This document shows positions 18,890-30,174 of a stretch of 64,000 nucleotides of DNA, piece by piece (position 1 is the stretch's first letter; every line of letters starts with the position of its first letter). The stretch is from positions 496,001-560,000 of the forward strand of contig JADJXS010000001.1 of NCBI GenBank assembly GCA_016710275.1. Direction: 5' to 3'. Source of the stretch: Phycisphaerales bacterium. Its GTDB lineage: Bacteria; Planctomycetota; Phycisphaerae; UBA1845; Fen-1342. Under the pieces are notes generated by a model that saw nothing but the letters and a program-made list of their open reading frames with translations, was not told the origin of the DNA and did no database searches. Made by a program: the position numbers and the translations under genes.

Positions 18890-19010
18890 GCGGAGTACCG
18901 CGAAAGCATGCCACCCAAGATGGCACCCAAGATGGCACCCAGGATGGCACCCAGGATGGCACCCAGGATGGCACCCAAGATGGCACCCAAGATGGCACCC
19001 GGGCGGGGCG
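18890..19010 (+). repeat. Hairpin A with 12-bp tail amplification
   Basis: Module A (inner stem CGCGG/CCGCG) at 18890-18921 is followed by about eight copies of the 12-mer GATGGCACCCAR. This is the same kind of tail expansion seen at 14678-15370, but with GGCACCC rather than GCCACCC. It lies between htpX and the MFS gene, both minus strand. Confidence 0.9.
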
Positions 19011-19022
19011 AGGTGGCGCGGG

Positions 19023-19883
19023 TTAGCGCTGGTCGCGGAGGTCTTCGGCCTGCTTCACCAGGGCCGCGACGCGCTTCTCGACCGGCGGGTGCGTGCTGAA
19101 CAGGTTCATCACCGCTCCGGCGTGCAGCGGCTCCATGATGTACATGCCGTGAAACGCCGGCGGCGTGTCGGTCGGAATCCGCTCATTGCCGGACTGCAGG
19201 CGGCGCAGCGCCGCGGCCAGCTTCATCGGGTCGCCGCAGAGCGCCCCGCCGTACGCATCGGCGACGTACTCGCGCGAGCGCGAGATCGCCATCTGGATCA
19301 GGGCTGCCGCGATCGGCGCGAGAATCGCCATTGCGATCACGCCGATGATTCCCAGCGGGTTGTTGTTCTCGCGGCCGCCGCCGCCGAACCACATCAGCAT
19401 GTACCCGGCGTAGCTGATCATTCCGCCCAGCACCGCCGCAATCGTCGAGATCAGCACGTCGCGATGCTTGATGTGCGCCAGTTCATGCGCCATCACGCCC
19501 TCGATCTCGTGGGCCGGGAAGTTGCGGAGCATTCCCTCCGTGATCGCGACCGCGCTGTTTCGCGGGTTTCGCCCGGTGGCGAAGGCGTTGGGGGCCGCCT
19601 GCGGGCAGACGTACACGCGCGGCATTGGCAGACTGGCGCGCTCGGCCAGCCGCTCCACCATGTCATACAGCCAGGGCAGGTCCTCGCGCTGCACCTCCTG
19701 CGCCTGCATCGCCGACAGGGCGATACGATCGGAGAAGTAGAACGCGATCAGGTTGCCGATCCCGCCGAACATCAGGCCGTAGATCAGACCCATCTGCCCG
19801 CCGACGCCGTAACCGATCAGCATGCACAGGCCGATCAGGGAGCCGAGCAGGAAGGCGGTCTTGGCGTTATTGATGAACTGCAT
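19023..19883 (-). CDS. htpX: Membrane zinc metalloprotease HtpX (M48)
   Basis: A 286-aa M48 peptidase. Two N-terminal membrane spans (TAFLLGSLIGLCMLIGYGVG and LIYGLMFGGIGNLIAFYF) precede the zinc site HELAH (in EGVMAHELAHIKHRD). Two further spans follow, then SREYVADAYGGALCGDP, which supplies the third zinc-binding Glu. The conserved PNAFATGRNPRNSAVAITEG is intact. HtpX degrades misfolded membrane proteins in quality control. GGAGGA touches an upstream ATG at 19889; the second ATG at 19883 is preferred because it lies at normal spacing. Single gene, no stress operator seen. Confidence 0.95.
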   Translation of the reverse strand: MQFINNAKTAFLLGSLIGLCMLIGYGVGGQMGLIYGLMFGGIGNLIAFYFSDRIALSAMQAQEVQREDLPWLYDMVERLAERASLPMPRVYVCPQAAPNAFATGRNPRNSAVAITEGMLRNFPAHEIEGVMAHELAHIKHRDVLISTIAAVLGGMISYAGYMLMWFGGGGRENNNPLGIIGVIAMAILAPIAAALIQMAISRSREYVADAYGGALCGDPMKLAAALRRLQSGNERIPTDTPPAFHGMYIMEPLHAGAVMNLFSTHPPVEKRVAALVKQAEDLRDQR

Positions 19884-20030
19884 CAGCATTCCTCCATTCG
19901 GTCGCGGCCGGGAGCGCGAGCCGCACCCCTATCGGACGCTTCGGCCGCACTGTCTGTACTCTAGGACGATGTTCGGCTCAGGGAAACCCGCGGTTCGGCG
20001 ATTCGAAGAATCGCGGCGAATTTGAATCGG

Positions 20031-21613
<1,583 letters not shown>

Positions 21614-21617
<4 letters not shown>

Positions 21618-24466
21618 TCCGAGTTCTTCCACGCGCGCACCGTCGCGACCGCGTCGGTGATGAAGGTGTCCGCGTCCTGCAATCGCGCCACCGAGAAGCG
21701 ATCATCGACGAGCGCCCGCAGCTCGCAGCGCCGCATCAGCCGGTAGTAGTCCGCCGGCAGCGCCAGGTTCACCATGTCCAGCTCGGTGACGCCGTCATCC
21801 GCGGTGTTCACCCGCAGCACGCCGCCGCCGTCGCGCGGCGTTCGCGCCACGTAGACAAACCGGGGATCGCGGCGATCGAAGGGGGTCGATTCGGGGATCA
21901 GCTCCGGGTAGGGAAAATCTCCCGGCATGCGGATCCGCCGCACGCGCACCGTCTCCCCGAAGTCCACGCGCATCAGCCCCACCGTGCTCATCAGGTAGAC
22001 CGCCGGCGGTGCATCCGTGACCGGCCGGAGCGCCTGCGGATGAAAGCGCAGCGGCGACTGAAGGGAGAACTCGCGCGAAATTGCCGCGCTGGAAATCATC
22101 CCGACGGTCCGCCCCTCCTCGCGATGCAGCAGCCATTGCGGGCCGCCGCGCAGCGCCACGTGCAGCACGCGCGGATCGTGACTCAGCGGGCGGATCAGCG
22201 CGATCTCCGGCAGGTCGGGGTCGGCGACGAATTCCTGAAAGGCCAGCAGCTCGCGCCGCAGGAACTCGCCATCCTCCGCCGGCGCGCCGTCCTTGCGGCC
22301 CGCCAGCGCCGCGCGCAGCTCGCCGGCGAACGAGTCAAACATCGGCCCCACCAGCGACGAGAACGGGGCGATATCGTCGGAGCGCAGGTTCAGCGACAGC
22401 GCGTCCGATCCGCGCTCCAGTTCGAACACGCGCCGCCGGTCATATCCCCACACCCGGCCGGAGGCTGCGTCCCAGTCCAGCCAGGGCCAGTTCGCCGGTC
22501 CGGGGAACCATCCGGTGGTTCGCGCGCCGGGCGGTGAAAGCTCGCGCACCTCCGACGGCGGATCAAAGCGCACCAGCCGCCGGTCGCCGGTCACGACCAC
22601 CCACGCCTTCTCATTGAGGGGCACGGCCATCAGGGCGCTGCCCAGCGCCTGCGGCGCCTGGGCGTGCTCGCGCCGGAATCGAATCGTCGAAGCCAGTTGC
22701 CGCGCTCCGGCGGCGTCCCCCAGTTCGCGGACCGCCGCGGCGGCATCCTCGAGGCGGTCCTCGCGCAGCGCCGACAGCGCCGTCGCCAGGCTTCCGAGCC
22801 GCGGGGCATCGAGTGCGTCGGCGCCGCGGACGAGGTCGCGAATGGTCTCGGCGGCGGGCTGCGGCTGTACATATTCCAGCACCGCGACGCCGGTCAGCAG
22901 TTCGGCAAAACCGTCGGTCACGAGGATGGGGAGCATGCGCGCGAGGTCATCGCGGATGCGCGCGTGGTTGCCCTCGTGCACGGCGGCGTACATGTAGCGC
23001 AGGTATGCCGGCAGCGCCGGGTGGCCGAGAATTCCCACCACGTCGCGCAGCGTCTCGCTTCGGCGGTCATCGGCCTGTTGATACAGGAAGAGCGCCGCCG
23101 TGGCTGCCACGTCCGCGTTTCGATAGGGGCGATAGGGGTCCGGCTCCGGCTGGCGGAGGATGCTTTCGGCATCCCCGTAGATCGTGTCCACGGCCCGCGC
23201 CGGATCGCCCGCCAATAGCGGCAGCCAGGCGTCGGTCTGCACGCGCAGCCAGCGGTCGTTCTGCAGGAAGGTCGAGCGCGGCTCGATCAGCCGCGTGCAT
23301 TCCGAGGCCAGGTCCAGTTCCTGGAACATCCAGGCGACGACGGCCAGCATGTTTCCGGCGGGCGTCCGCACGTCGCTGTCCGCCAGGGACAGGCGGTAGT
23401 CATTCCACCAGTACCCGGCGTCCATCAGCAGCGCATCGACGAAGCGATTGGCCGGCGCCAGAATCCGCTGCACCCGCATGTCGGGGTCGTGGCGCGTCCG
23501 GCGGTTGTCATTCCGCGTGAGGTCCACCCATTCGAGTTGATACGGCGCTTTGAAGGGTCCGCGCAGGTCCATCGGCGATGGATCCGACCAGCCGCGCGTC
23601 GCCGCGTCTCCCCCGTCGGGCAGCAGCAGCGACTCGGCCCGCGCGCGGTCGCCCGCGGTGTGCGCGATCATCGCCAGCAGCAGCCGGTCGAATTCGTCCT
23701 CGGGGGGATCGCCCACCTCGCCGATGCGCTCATAGGCGCGCTCGACGAATCCATCGGCGTAGAGGCGCACCGCGGCGGCCAGTTGCTCTCCGCGCGGGGA
23801 GCGGAAATTCGCCAGCCGCACGCGCTCATCATCCAGCCGCAGCGGGCCGACATCCCGCGGCCCGTCCGCGCCGGTGACGCGCACGATGACGTCGTGCCGG
23901 GTGGCCAGCGGGCGCAGGTCTCCGAGCTGGCGGACGCGCTGGCCGTTGGCGTGCGTGATGATCTCGCCGGCCTGCAACGGGCCGCCGGGACTGCGCAGCA
24001 CCAGCACGGCGCGCTCCGGCGGCGTGATGTTCTCGAGGATGAAGCGCAGCCGGTAGATCACCTCGGGGTCGGTGGTCGTCAGGAGGCGGCGCTCGAGGCG
24101 GGAGGCCACGCCCGGTCCCAGGCGGGCGATCGCGCGGGTGGCTTCCTCGCGCTGGGCGTATCCATCGGCTCCGAGCGCGTCGATCAGGGCGTCGATTTCG
24201 TCCGGGCTGGTTCCATTCGGGGCGTCGGCTGACGCGGGTGCACGGGCTTCGGCCGCGGGGGCATTCGCTGTGGGCGGAGCGCCGCCTGATGGGGCGCGGC
24301 CAGTTGCGGTGTCGTCGGTGGATGCGAGGCCGATTCCCGCCAACACGAGGAGCAGCGCCGCCGGCAGCAGCGCGGACGGCGGCGCTGCGCCTTTGCGGCG
24401 GCGCGCTTCGTCGCGTTGCCGGACCGGGGCAAGGCTTTTCGCAACCGCGCTGCTCTCATTGCGCAT
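21614..24466 (-). CDS. Large exported protein with PDZ-like segment, 950 aa
   Basis: No family recognised. The N-terminus has charged residues followed by a hydrophobic helix (SALLPAALLLVLAGIGLAST), a signal or anchor. A low-complexity Ala/Pro region follows, then a helical part (ALGADGYAQREEATRAIARL), then a PDZ-like element (LQAGEIITHANGQRVRQLGD). The middle contains TPR-like helical repeats, and the C-terminal ~350 residues look like beta-rich repeats (WFPGPANWPWLDWDAASGRV, SGRVWGYDRRRVFELE), possibly a propeller. ATG at 24466 is chosen; a GTG 11 codons upstream is possible. It probably acts outside the cytoplasmic membrane. It is coupled to hutH by a 4-base overlap, but nothing in it points to histidine metabolism. 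Confidence 0.7.
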
Positions 24467-24605
24467 GGGCAACACCGCTCCGCCAGGGGTCCGCGTCACT
24501 CATTCCAATCCGCGCCCGCCGCAGGGTAGTCTACCCCCAACATCGGCGCGACGGCGCACGGCCGCCGGGCCGCGATTCGTGCCGCAGCGCCCCGGAGCCG
24601 CCGCC

Positions 24606-25160
24606 ATGCGCCGCGCCTTTACCGTGACCGTCTTCGGCCGCTCCTCCGCTTCCCGGCGCTCCGGCGAGTACCGCACGGCCAGCGACCTGGGGGCGGCGAT
24701 CGCCCGCAACGGCTGGACGCTCTGCAACGGCGGGTATGGCGGCACGATGTCGGCCGCTGCGCGGGCGGCGGCGGCGGCGACCATCGCCGGGGGGACGGTC
24801 ATGGGCGTCACGGTGAGCGCCTTTCGACGAGCGCGGCCGAATCCCTTCAATACGCGGCTGCGGCCGACGGCGGATGTTTTCGATCGGATTCGGACGCTGA
24901 TCGAGTTTGCGGATGCGTTCGTCGTTCTGCCGGGCGAGATCGGGACGCTGGTGGAGCTGGCGGTTGCGATGCTGGTTGCCGGCCGGTCGCGGCGTCCGCG
25001 GCCGATCATTCTGATCGGAGATTATTGGCAGCCGGTCTGCGAGCGGATTCGCGGGCCGCGCGCGCCTGAGCCGATTGTTGTTTCGGATGTGGAGGGAGCG
25101 ATTGCGGCGATTCGGGAGCACGTTGCGAGTCGGAGCGTTCGGCGGCGGGCACGCGGGTGA
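24606..25160 (+). CDS. LOG/SLOG-family Rossmann protein, 184 aa
   Basis: The fold signature is that of LOG (cytokinin-activating phosphoribohydrolase) and related putative lysine decarboxylase proteins: TVFGRSSA at the first strand, LCNGGYGGTMSAAARAA in the nucleotide-binding loop, and LPGEIGTLVEL where most members have PGGxGTxxE. The replacement of the second Gly by Glu is a deviation in the catalytic motif, so activity on nucleoside 5'-monophosphates is uncertain. Start ATG at 24606 is the first Met before the beta strand; the much longer open frame upstream is a shadow of the opposite gene. The tail is Arg-rich. It diverges from the 950-aa gene. Confidence 0.8.
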   Translation: MRRAFTVTVFGRSSASRRSGEYRTASDLGAAIARNGWTLCNGGYGGTMSAAARAAAAATIAGGTVMGVTVSAFRRARPNPFNTRLRPTADVFDRIRTLIEFADAFVVLPGEIGTLVELAVAMLVAGRSRRPRPIILIGDYWQPVCERIRGPRAPEPIVVSDVEGAIAAIREHVASRSVRRRARG

Positions 25161-25245
25161 ATGGCGGGATGGGAAGGCGGGGCGCCCTGCGGGGCGGAAG
25201 GGGGAGTATTGCGGCGCTGCCCTTTGGGGGCGGGGGCGTGGTGTG

Positions 25246-25292
25246 GCACCGCCCTTCCGGGCGGTGCAGTGCATCGGGCAGAAGCCCGATGC
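25246..25292 (-). repeat. Inverted copy of hairpin pair C1-C2
   Basis: C2 (25246-25267) and C1 (25271-25292) occur as the reverse complement of all other copies in the window, including the GTGGCATCGGG lead and the GGTGCCACACC tail read on the minus strand. This is the only inverted copy seen. It lies in the 341-bp gap between the LOG-type gene and the next plus-strand gene; the rest of the gap shows nothing I can name. Confidence 0.85.
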
Positions 25293-25501
25293 CACGTGTC
25301 AGAAGCCACGTTTCAACTGGTGGAAGGCCGCATTTTCGAGGATCGGGGCGAGCCATGTCGGCGATACAATTCTCGACTGGAGCGCACAGTTGCGCTTTGA
25401 GCGAGGTCGAGCGCGGCGCATTTCTCCGCGGAGGCGATGCCTCCGCCCGCCGGCAACGGCTCTTGACCGCGCCCAACGCCACTTTGCCCGGGGCTGTTTT
25501 C

Positions 25502-26602
25502 ATGACGTTCAGCCGGCATCCACTCGTGGGCCTTTCGATCCTGGCCTGGCTCGGTGCGGCCATCGCCCACGGTCAGGACGTGCGGATCGACGTGCCGGCT
25601 GACGCGCTCGAGATTCCGCCCGGCTGGCATGATTTCGCCGCGCTCGATCCGGTTGAGCGGCTCGGGCCGATCACGAAGCACAAGTTCCCGCTGCCCGGCG
25701 GCGGGTCGCACACGAACATCGTGATGCTGACCGGCTACTGGCCGCCGACGAACGAGATGCTCCGCCGCTTCAGCATCAATGCGGTGCAGAATCCGGCCGG
25801 GTGGATCGGCGGGAACTGGGAGGGCCGCGGCTTTGACGTGTACGCCTTCTTCCCCGAGTTTCCGAGCGGGCTGGGGCGCGGCGTCGGCGACTTTGAGGTT
25901 GATTATCAGGACACGTCGGCCGATTTCTGGGCGCTGGTCGCGGCGCTGGAGCCGGTCGGCATCGTGACCTTCAGCCGCGGCGACGTGGGGGTTGAGTGGA
26001 ATCTGGAGGGGGCCAATCGCACGTATTCGTCGGCGGTCTGGATTCCCGACTATCTCGCGCCGACGCGGCCGACCCCCGAACTGCCCATTTCGCGCGAGAC
26101 GCCGGGGACGGTGCGCTATTCGACGCAGCCGATGGCCGAGATCCGCGCGGCGGTTCAGCTATTGGGGCTGGGGCTGAACGTCTTCATCTCGCCGATCGAC
26201 GACGGCACGTTCCTGTCGAATTACATCGGCTATCACGGGAACTGGTACCGGCTGATGCACTCGGCTCTCACGGATCCGGCGCTGTGCCTCTGCGCCGGGC
26301 ACATCCACGTCGGCACGGCGGTGTCGGTTGTCAACGGTGAGCTGGCGGCGCGCGAGTCGCTGCGGCGGGTGCTGGACCGGCTCGATCAGCAGTTGACGGT
26401 GATCCGCGCGCGCGGCGACATGAACTGCGACGGTGCGACCAACGGTTTTGACGTGGATGCGTTCGTGCTGGCGATGGTGAACCCGGATGCGTACGCGGCG
26501 GCGCATCCGGAATGCGACATGGTTCGCGCCGACGTGAATCTCAACGGGCGGGTGGATCATTTCGACATCGATCCGTTCGTCGGGCTGCTGATGCTGCCGT
26601 AG
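25502..26602 (+). CDS. Secreted pyroglutamyl-peptidase-like protein with dockerin-like tail
   Basis: A 366-aa protein with a signal peptide (LVGLSILAWLGAAIAHGQ). Residues ~40-295 resemble peptidase family C15 (pyroglutamyl peptidase I): MLTGYWPPTNE at the first strand; VEWNLEGANRTY, where E169 matches the catalytic Glu of the ITIERVAIN motif; DDGTFLSNYIGYHG, matching AGTFVCNHVMYG; and GHIHVG, matching the catalytic His (H269). The catalytic Cys is replaced by Ser (S239), so peptidase activity is doubtful or altered. Residues ~304-366 are an EF-hand-type tail (GDMNCDGATNGFDVDAFVLA, then ADVNLNGRVDHFDID), as in planctomycete exported proteins. The upstream open frame is ignored because the signal peptide fixes the start. 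Confidence 0.72.
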   Translation: MTFSRHPLVGLSILAWLGAAIAHGQDVRIDVPADALEIPPGWHDFAALDPVERLGPITKHKFPLPGGGSHTNIVMLTGYWPPTNEMLRRFSINAVQNPAGWIGGNWEGRGFDVYAFFPEFPSGLGRGVGDFEVDYQDTSADFWALVAALEPVGIVTFSRGDVGVEWNLEGANRTYSSAVWIPDYLAPTRPTPELPISRETPGTVRYSTQPMAEIRAAVQLLGLGLNVFISPIDDGTFLSNYIGYHGNWYRLMHSALTDPALCLCAGHIHVGTAVSVVNGELAARESLRRVLDRLDQQLTVIRARGDMNCDGATNGFDVDAFVLAMVNPDAYAAAHPECDMVRADVNLNGRVDHFDIDPFVGLLMLP

Positions 26603-26717
26603 GCTTGTGGGGGGGTGCCGCGGATTCATGGGGAGTTGAGTTCTGGAGGGGGCGCGGGAAGCGCATTTTCTGGGTTGGTGAGGCGGGACGATTCCTCTGC
26701 CCCTTCGGGGCAGGTGT

Positions 26718-27121
26718 GCGGGGCGTCGGGGTCCACGGGTTTCGCTTGGCCCGGCTCGCGCCGGGCGGCGCTCCGCCCGTGGCTACATTCCGGCACCCCT
26801 GCCGGGGTGCAAATGCGCGCGGGGCGTCGGGGTCCACGGGTTGCGCTTGGCCCGGCTCGCGCCGGGCGGCGCTCCACCCGTGGCTACATTCCGGCACCCC
26901 TGCCGGGGTGCAAAGGCGCGCGGGGCGTCGGGGTCCACGGGTTGCGCTTGGCCCGGCTTGCGCCGGGCGGCGCTCCACCCGTGGCTACATTCCGGCACCC
27001 CTGCCGGGGTGCAAAGGCGCGCGGGGCGTCGGGGTCCACGGGTTGCGCTTGGCCCGGCTTGCGCCGGGCGGCGCTCCACCCGTGGCTACATTCCGGCACC
27101 CCTGCCGGGGTGCAAATGCGG
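26718..27121 (+). repeat. Four tandem copies of a 101-bp hairpin unit (E)
   Basis: Copies begin with GCGGGGCGTCGGGG at 26718, 26819, 26920 and 27021. Each unit contains nested palindromes: CCACGGGT paired with ACCCGTGG enclosing an inner CCCGGC/GCCGGG stem, then a separate GCACCCC/GGGGTGC hairpin with loop TGCC. Copies differ at few positions. Open frames through the array are incidental. It fills much of the 854-bp gap between the C15-like gene and the GGDEF gene. Confidence 0.93.
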
Positions 27122-27193
27122 GCAAGGGCAAGCTCAAAGGGCAGTAGTACGCGACAAGCATGCGCGATGAAGGCGGATTGGCAAGTCAAAACA

Positions 27194-27400
27194 CTGCTCA
27201 AGAGCAATGGCACACACCACGTTGTACTTCGAGCCGTACACGACGAAACCGGGTTGGCATGGCAGAGCGCTGCTCAAGAGCAGTGGAACACACCACGTTG
27301 TTCTTCGAGCCGTACACAACGAAACCGGGTTGGCATGGCAGAGCGCTGCTCAACAGCAGTGGAACACGACAAGCATGTGCAGAGCGCTGCTCAAGAGAAG
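27194..27400 (+). repeat. 76-bp tandem repeat with CTGCTC hairpin (F-related)
   Basis: The core CTGCTCAAGAGCAG hairpin recurs at 27194, 27270 and 27346 (period 76); the third copy reads CTGCTCAACAGCAG, and a partial copy follows at 27388. Between cores is a conserved spacer with CACCACGTTGTNCTTCGAGC and GAAACCGGGTTGGCATGGCA. The hairpin matches module F near 15640-15696. Confidence 0.9.
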
Positions 27401-27456
27401 TCGAAGATGGCAAGTGGGCGGGGGATTTCTGAGACCGCTGTGTTTCCGGAAACGCT

Positions 27457-29061
27457 CTAGCCGCTGAGGATCGGGCTGCTGCGCCGGGCCGTTTCGACCC
27501 GCTCGCGCCAGGCATTCTCATCCTGGCGCAGTGCGCGTTCGAGCAGGTCGGCCAGCTCGGGATCGAAGTGGCGGCCGGCCTCCACCTGAATCTCCGCCAC
27601 GGCCGACTCGATGGAGCGCCGCACGCGGTGGACGCGGTCGCTGGTCATGGAGTCGAAGGCCTCGGCGATTGCGAGCAGCCGGCTGCCCAGCGGGATGTTC
27701 GACCCTTTCAGGCCGTGCGGGACGCCGGTGCCGTCGAAGCGCTCGCGCAGATGGCGGATGATCAGGCACTCGGTTTCGAAGACGCGCAGCGGCTCGAGGA
27801 TGCGGCAGGTCATCTGCGGCACGTCGCGCAGCAGCGCTGCTTCGTCGGGGGCCAGCGGCGAATTCTTGGCGATCACGCGATCGGGCACGCCGATCTTCCC
27901 CAGGTCGTGCAGCATGGCCGCGTTGGAGAGCGTCGTCCGCAGTGACTCCGGCCAATTGCCCGCGTCCACCAGCCGGTTGACGTAGAAGGTCACGTTTCGC
28001 GAGTGCGCGGCCGTGCAGGGGTCGCGGGCTTCGAGCGCCTGCACCAGCGCCCAGACGCACTGCAGGCACAGGTCCTTGGATTGCAGGCTCAGCGACGCCA
28101 CCTGCTTGCGCAGCCGCTCGACCTCGTCCGGCTGCGCGGGTTCCACCGGGAATCCCTCGAAGGCGGAGGCGCGGACCACCTGGTTCCGGCCGCAGCGCTT
28201 GGCCTGGTAGAGGGCCTGGTCGGCGCGGTTGATGAGGTCCGTGACGCCCGTGACGCCGGCGTCGTCGGTCGAGCTGACGCCGATCGAGCAGGTGACGGTG
28301 AGCTGCGGCAGCTCGGGCAGCGCGACGCGCTGCGGGAGGCCGGCGCGGATGCGCTCGGCCAGGACGAGCGCGTCGTCGATGCTGGTCTGGGGGCAGACGA
28401 CCACGAATTCCTCGCCGCCGTAGCGGGCCACCACGTCGATGTCGCGGACGGACTGGTTCAGGTGGCGGGCGGTGGCGCGCAGGACGCGGTTGCCGTTTTC
28501 GTGGCCGAAGGTGTCGTTGATGGCCTTGAAGTGATCGAGGTCGAGCATCAGCAGCGAGAGCGTTCCGCCGTAGCGGCGCGCGCGGGCGAATTCGATGTCG
28601 AGCAGGCTGTGCAGGTGGCTGTGGTTCCAGAGTCCGGTCAGGCCGTCGGTCAGGGCGGCGCGGCGCAAGCGCTCCTGCAGGCGGTGGACGCGCATGCCGT
28701 TGCGGACGCAGGCGGCCAGCTCGTCGCTGTCAAAGGGCTTGGCGAGGAAGTCATCGACGCCGACGTTGAGGGCCAGATGCTTGTTTTCGCGCGAGTTCGC
28801 GGCGGCGACCAGGATGAAGTAAGTGCCTTCGAGGCATGGATCGGCGCGGACCTGTCGCGCGATTTCGATCCCGTCCACACCCGGCAGGGCCAGGTCGCAG
28901 ATCACGACCCGCGGATGATGGCGACGGATGGCCCGCAGGCCGGCGACGCCGTCCTCGGCGAGCACGACGCTGAATTGCGCGGTGCGCAACTGGGCGTGGA
29001 GGCATTCGCGCTGTGGCGCGTCCCCCTCGATGACGCAGACGTCGACGGTCTCGATGTGCAC
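27457..29061 (-). CDS. Response regulator with GGDEF and HD-GYP domains
   Basis: A 534-aa protein starting with GTG at 29061 (GGGGGA upstream). Residues 1-125 are a receiver domain: acidic pocket near VIEGD, phosphoacceptor Asp in VICDLALPG, and the conserved Lys in LAKPFDSDEL. Residues ~140-300 are GGDEF (LDLDHFKAINDTFGH, then ARYGGEEFVVV), with an intact active site for making cyclic di-GMP. Residues ~325-515 are HD-type: HSRNVTFYVNRL and MLHDLGKIGVPD are intact, but the GYP motif reads FDGTGVPHGLKG and the preceding HHE is LRE. The phosphodiesterase half may thus be weak or altered. No cognate histidine kinase is adjacent. Confidence 0.92.
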   Translation of the reverse strand: MHIETVDVCVIEGDAPQRECLHAQLRTAQFSVVLAEDGVAGLRAIRRHHPRVVICDLALPGVDGIEIARQVRADPCLEGTYFILVAAANSRENKHLALNVGVDDFLAKPFDSDELAACVRNGMRVHRLQERLRRAALTDGLTGLWNHSHLHSLLDIEFARARRYGGTLSLLMLDLDHFKAINDTFGHENGNRVLRATARHLNQSVRDIDVVARYGGEEFVVVCPQTSIDDALVLAERIRAGLPQRVALPELPQLTVTCSIGVSSTDDAGVTGVTDLINRADQALYQAKRCGRNQVVRASAFEGFPVEPAQPDEVERLRKQVASLSLQSKDLCLQCVWALVQALEARDPCTAAHSRNVTFYVNRLVDAGNWPESLRTTLSNAAMLHDLGKIGVPDRVIAKNSPLAPDEAALLRDVPQMTCRILEPLRVFETECLIIRHLRERFDGTGVPHGLKGSNIPLGSRLLAIAEAFDSMTSDRVHRVRRSIESAVAEIQVEAGRHFDPELADLLERALRQDENAWRERVETARRSSPILSG

Positions 29062-29255
29062 GCCGGTCCCCCGTGCAGCGCCGCAGCGCTACAACCCTTC
29101 ATCCACAATTGTGCGTATTGGCGGGGGCAAAAGCCGGGAATTGCGGATCGGGGGCCGGGCTGCCGCGAATTCCGGACGCCGCCCCGACCGTGCGATAACC
29201 GGATAGGATTGGGTCGTTCGCGCGTGCATTTGCGGACGCAATCCCGGAGCGACCG

Positions 29256-30092
29256 ATGTCCTCATTCCGTGCCCGAGTGGATCTCGCGTTTCTGCGCCAA
29301 TGCAAGGCACAGGGGCGCAAATTCGCGATGCTCACCGCCTATGACCACCCCACCGCCGTCGCCGCGCAAGCCGCAGGTGTGCAGGCCCTGCTCGTCGGCG
29401 ACTCGATGGGCGCGGTGATTCTCGGACATCCCAACACGCGCAGCGTACCGCTGTCGCTGATGATCACGCTGGCGGAGGCCGTGCGGCGCGGCGCACCGAG
29501 CATCTATCTGGTCGGCGACATGCCGTTTGAGGCGATGAGCGCCGGCAACGAGGCCGTGATTCGCGCAGCGCTGCGCTTCCGCGACGAGGCCGGCTGCGAC
29601 GCCGTCAAGCTCGAAACCGCGGCGCAGCATGACGCGCTGGTCGGCAAGCTCTCCCGGGCCGGCATCGAGACCATCGCGCACCTGGGGCTGCGGCCGCAGA
29701 GCGTGCTGAGCGCCGATGGTTACAAGGCGCAGGCGCGCGATGAGATCACGATTGCCGAACTGGTGGCCGATGCGCGGCGGATGGAGAGCGCCGGCGCCGC
29801 GATGCTGCTGCTGGAGGCGGTGCCGGCGGAGGCGGCCGCCGCGGTGGTTGGGGCGGTGCGCGTTCCGGTGATCGGCTGCGGCGCGGGGCCGTCCTGCGAC
29901 GGGCACGTCGTCGTGACGCACGACCTGCTGGGATGGAGCATCGGCCGCCCGCCGCGCTTCGTTCCCGTGCTTGCCGCACTTGGTGAGACGGTGCGCGGGG
30001 CGATGGCGGAGTATGTGCGGCGGATCACGGAGGGTGTTTATCCCGGGCCGGAGCACGTGTACCCGATGCGCGCAGCGGCTGCGACGACGTGA
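29256..30092 (+). CDS. panB: 3-methyl-2-oxobutanoate hydroxymethyltransferase
   Basis: A 278-aa PanB, close to the usual length. Motifs: MLTAYDHPTAVAAQAAGVQA, LLVGDSMGAVILGH (substrate and metal site), DMPFEAM, AVKLE, AHLGLRPQSV, LLLEAVPAE and the IGCGAGPSCDGHVVVTHDLLG block. It transfers a hydroxymethyl group from methylenetetrahydrofolate to 2-oxoisovalerate, the first committed step to pantothenate and coenzyme A. ATG at 29256 with GGAGCG upstream. birA follows 82 bp downstream on the same strand, so two cofactor genes may share a transcript; panC is not here. Confidence 0.97.
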   Translation: MSSFRARVDLAFLRQCKAQGRKFAMLTAYDHPTAVAAQAAGVQALLVGDSMGAVILGHPNTRSVPLSLMITLAEAVRRGAPSIYLVGDMPFEAMSAGNEAVIRAALRFRDEAGCDAVKLETAAQHDALVGKLSRAGIETIAHLGLRPQSVLSADGYKAQARDEITIAELVADARRMESAGAAMLLLEAVPAEAAAAVVGAVRVPVIGCGAGPSCDGHVVVTHDLLGWSIGRPPRFVPVLAALGETVRGAMAEYVRRITEGVYPGPEHVYPMRAAAATT

Positions 30093-30174
30093 CACGCGCC
30101 GGTCGCGTCGAATGCGGGGCGGATGCGGCGCGCGATCGGGGGCACGCAGCCGCGGTTGTGTCGGGATCGGCATC

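Noticed and set aside
26541..27213. Repeated open frames (RGPRVALGPA..., EPGQAQPVDPDAP...) through the 101-bp array
   Set aside because: A 101-bp period shifts the frame from copy to copy; the openness comes from composition, and hairpin structure explains the conservation.
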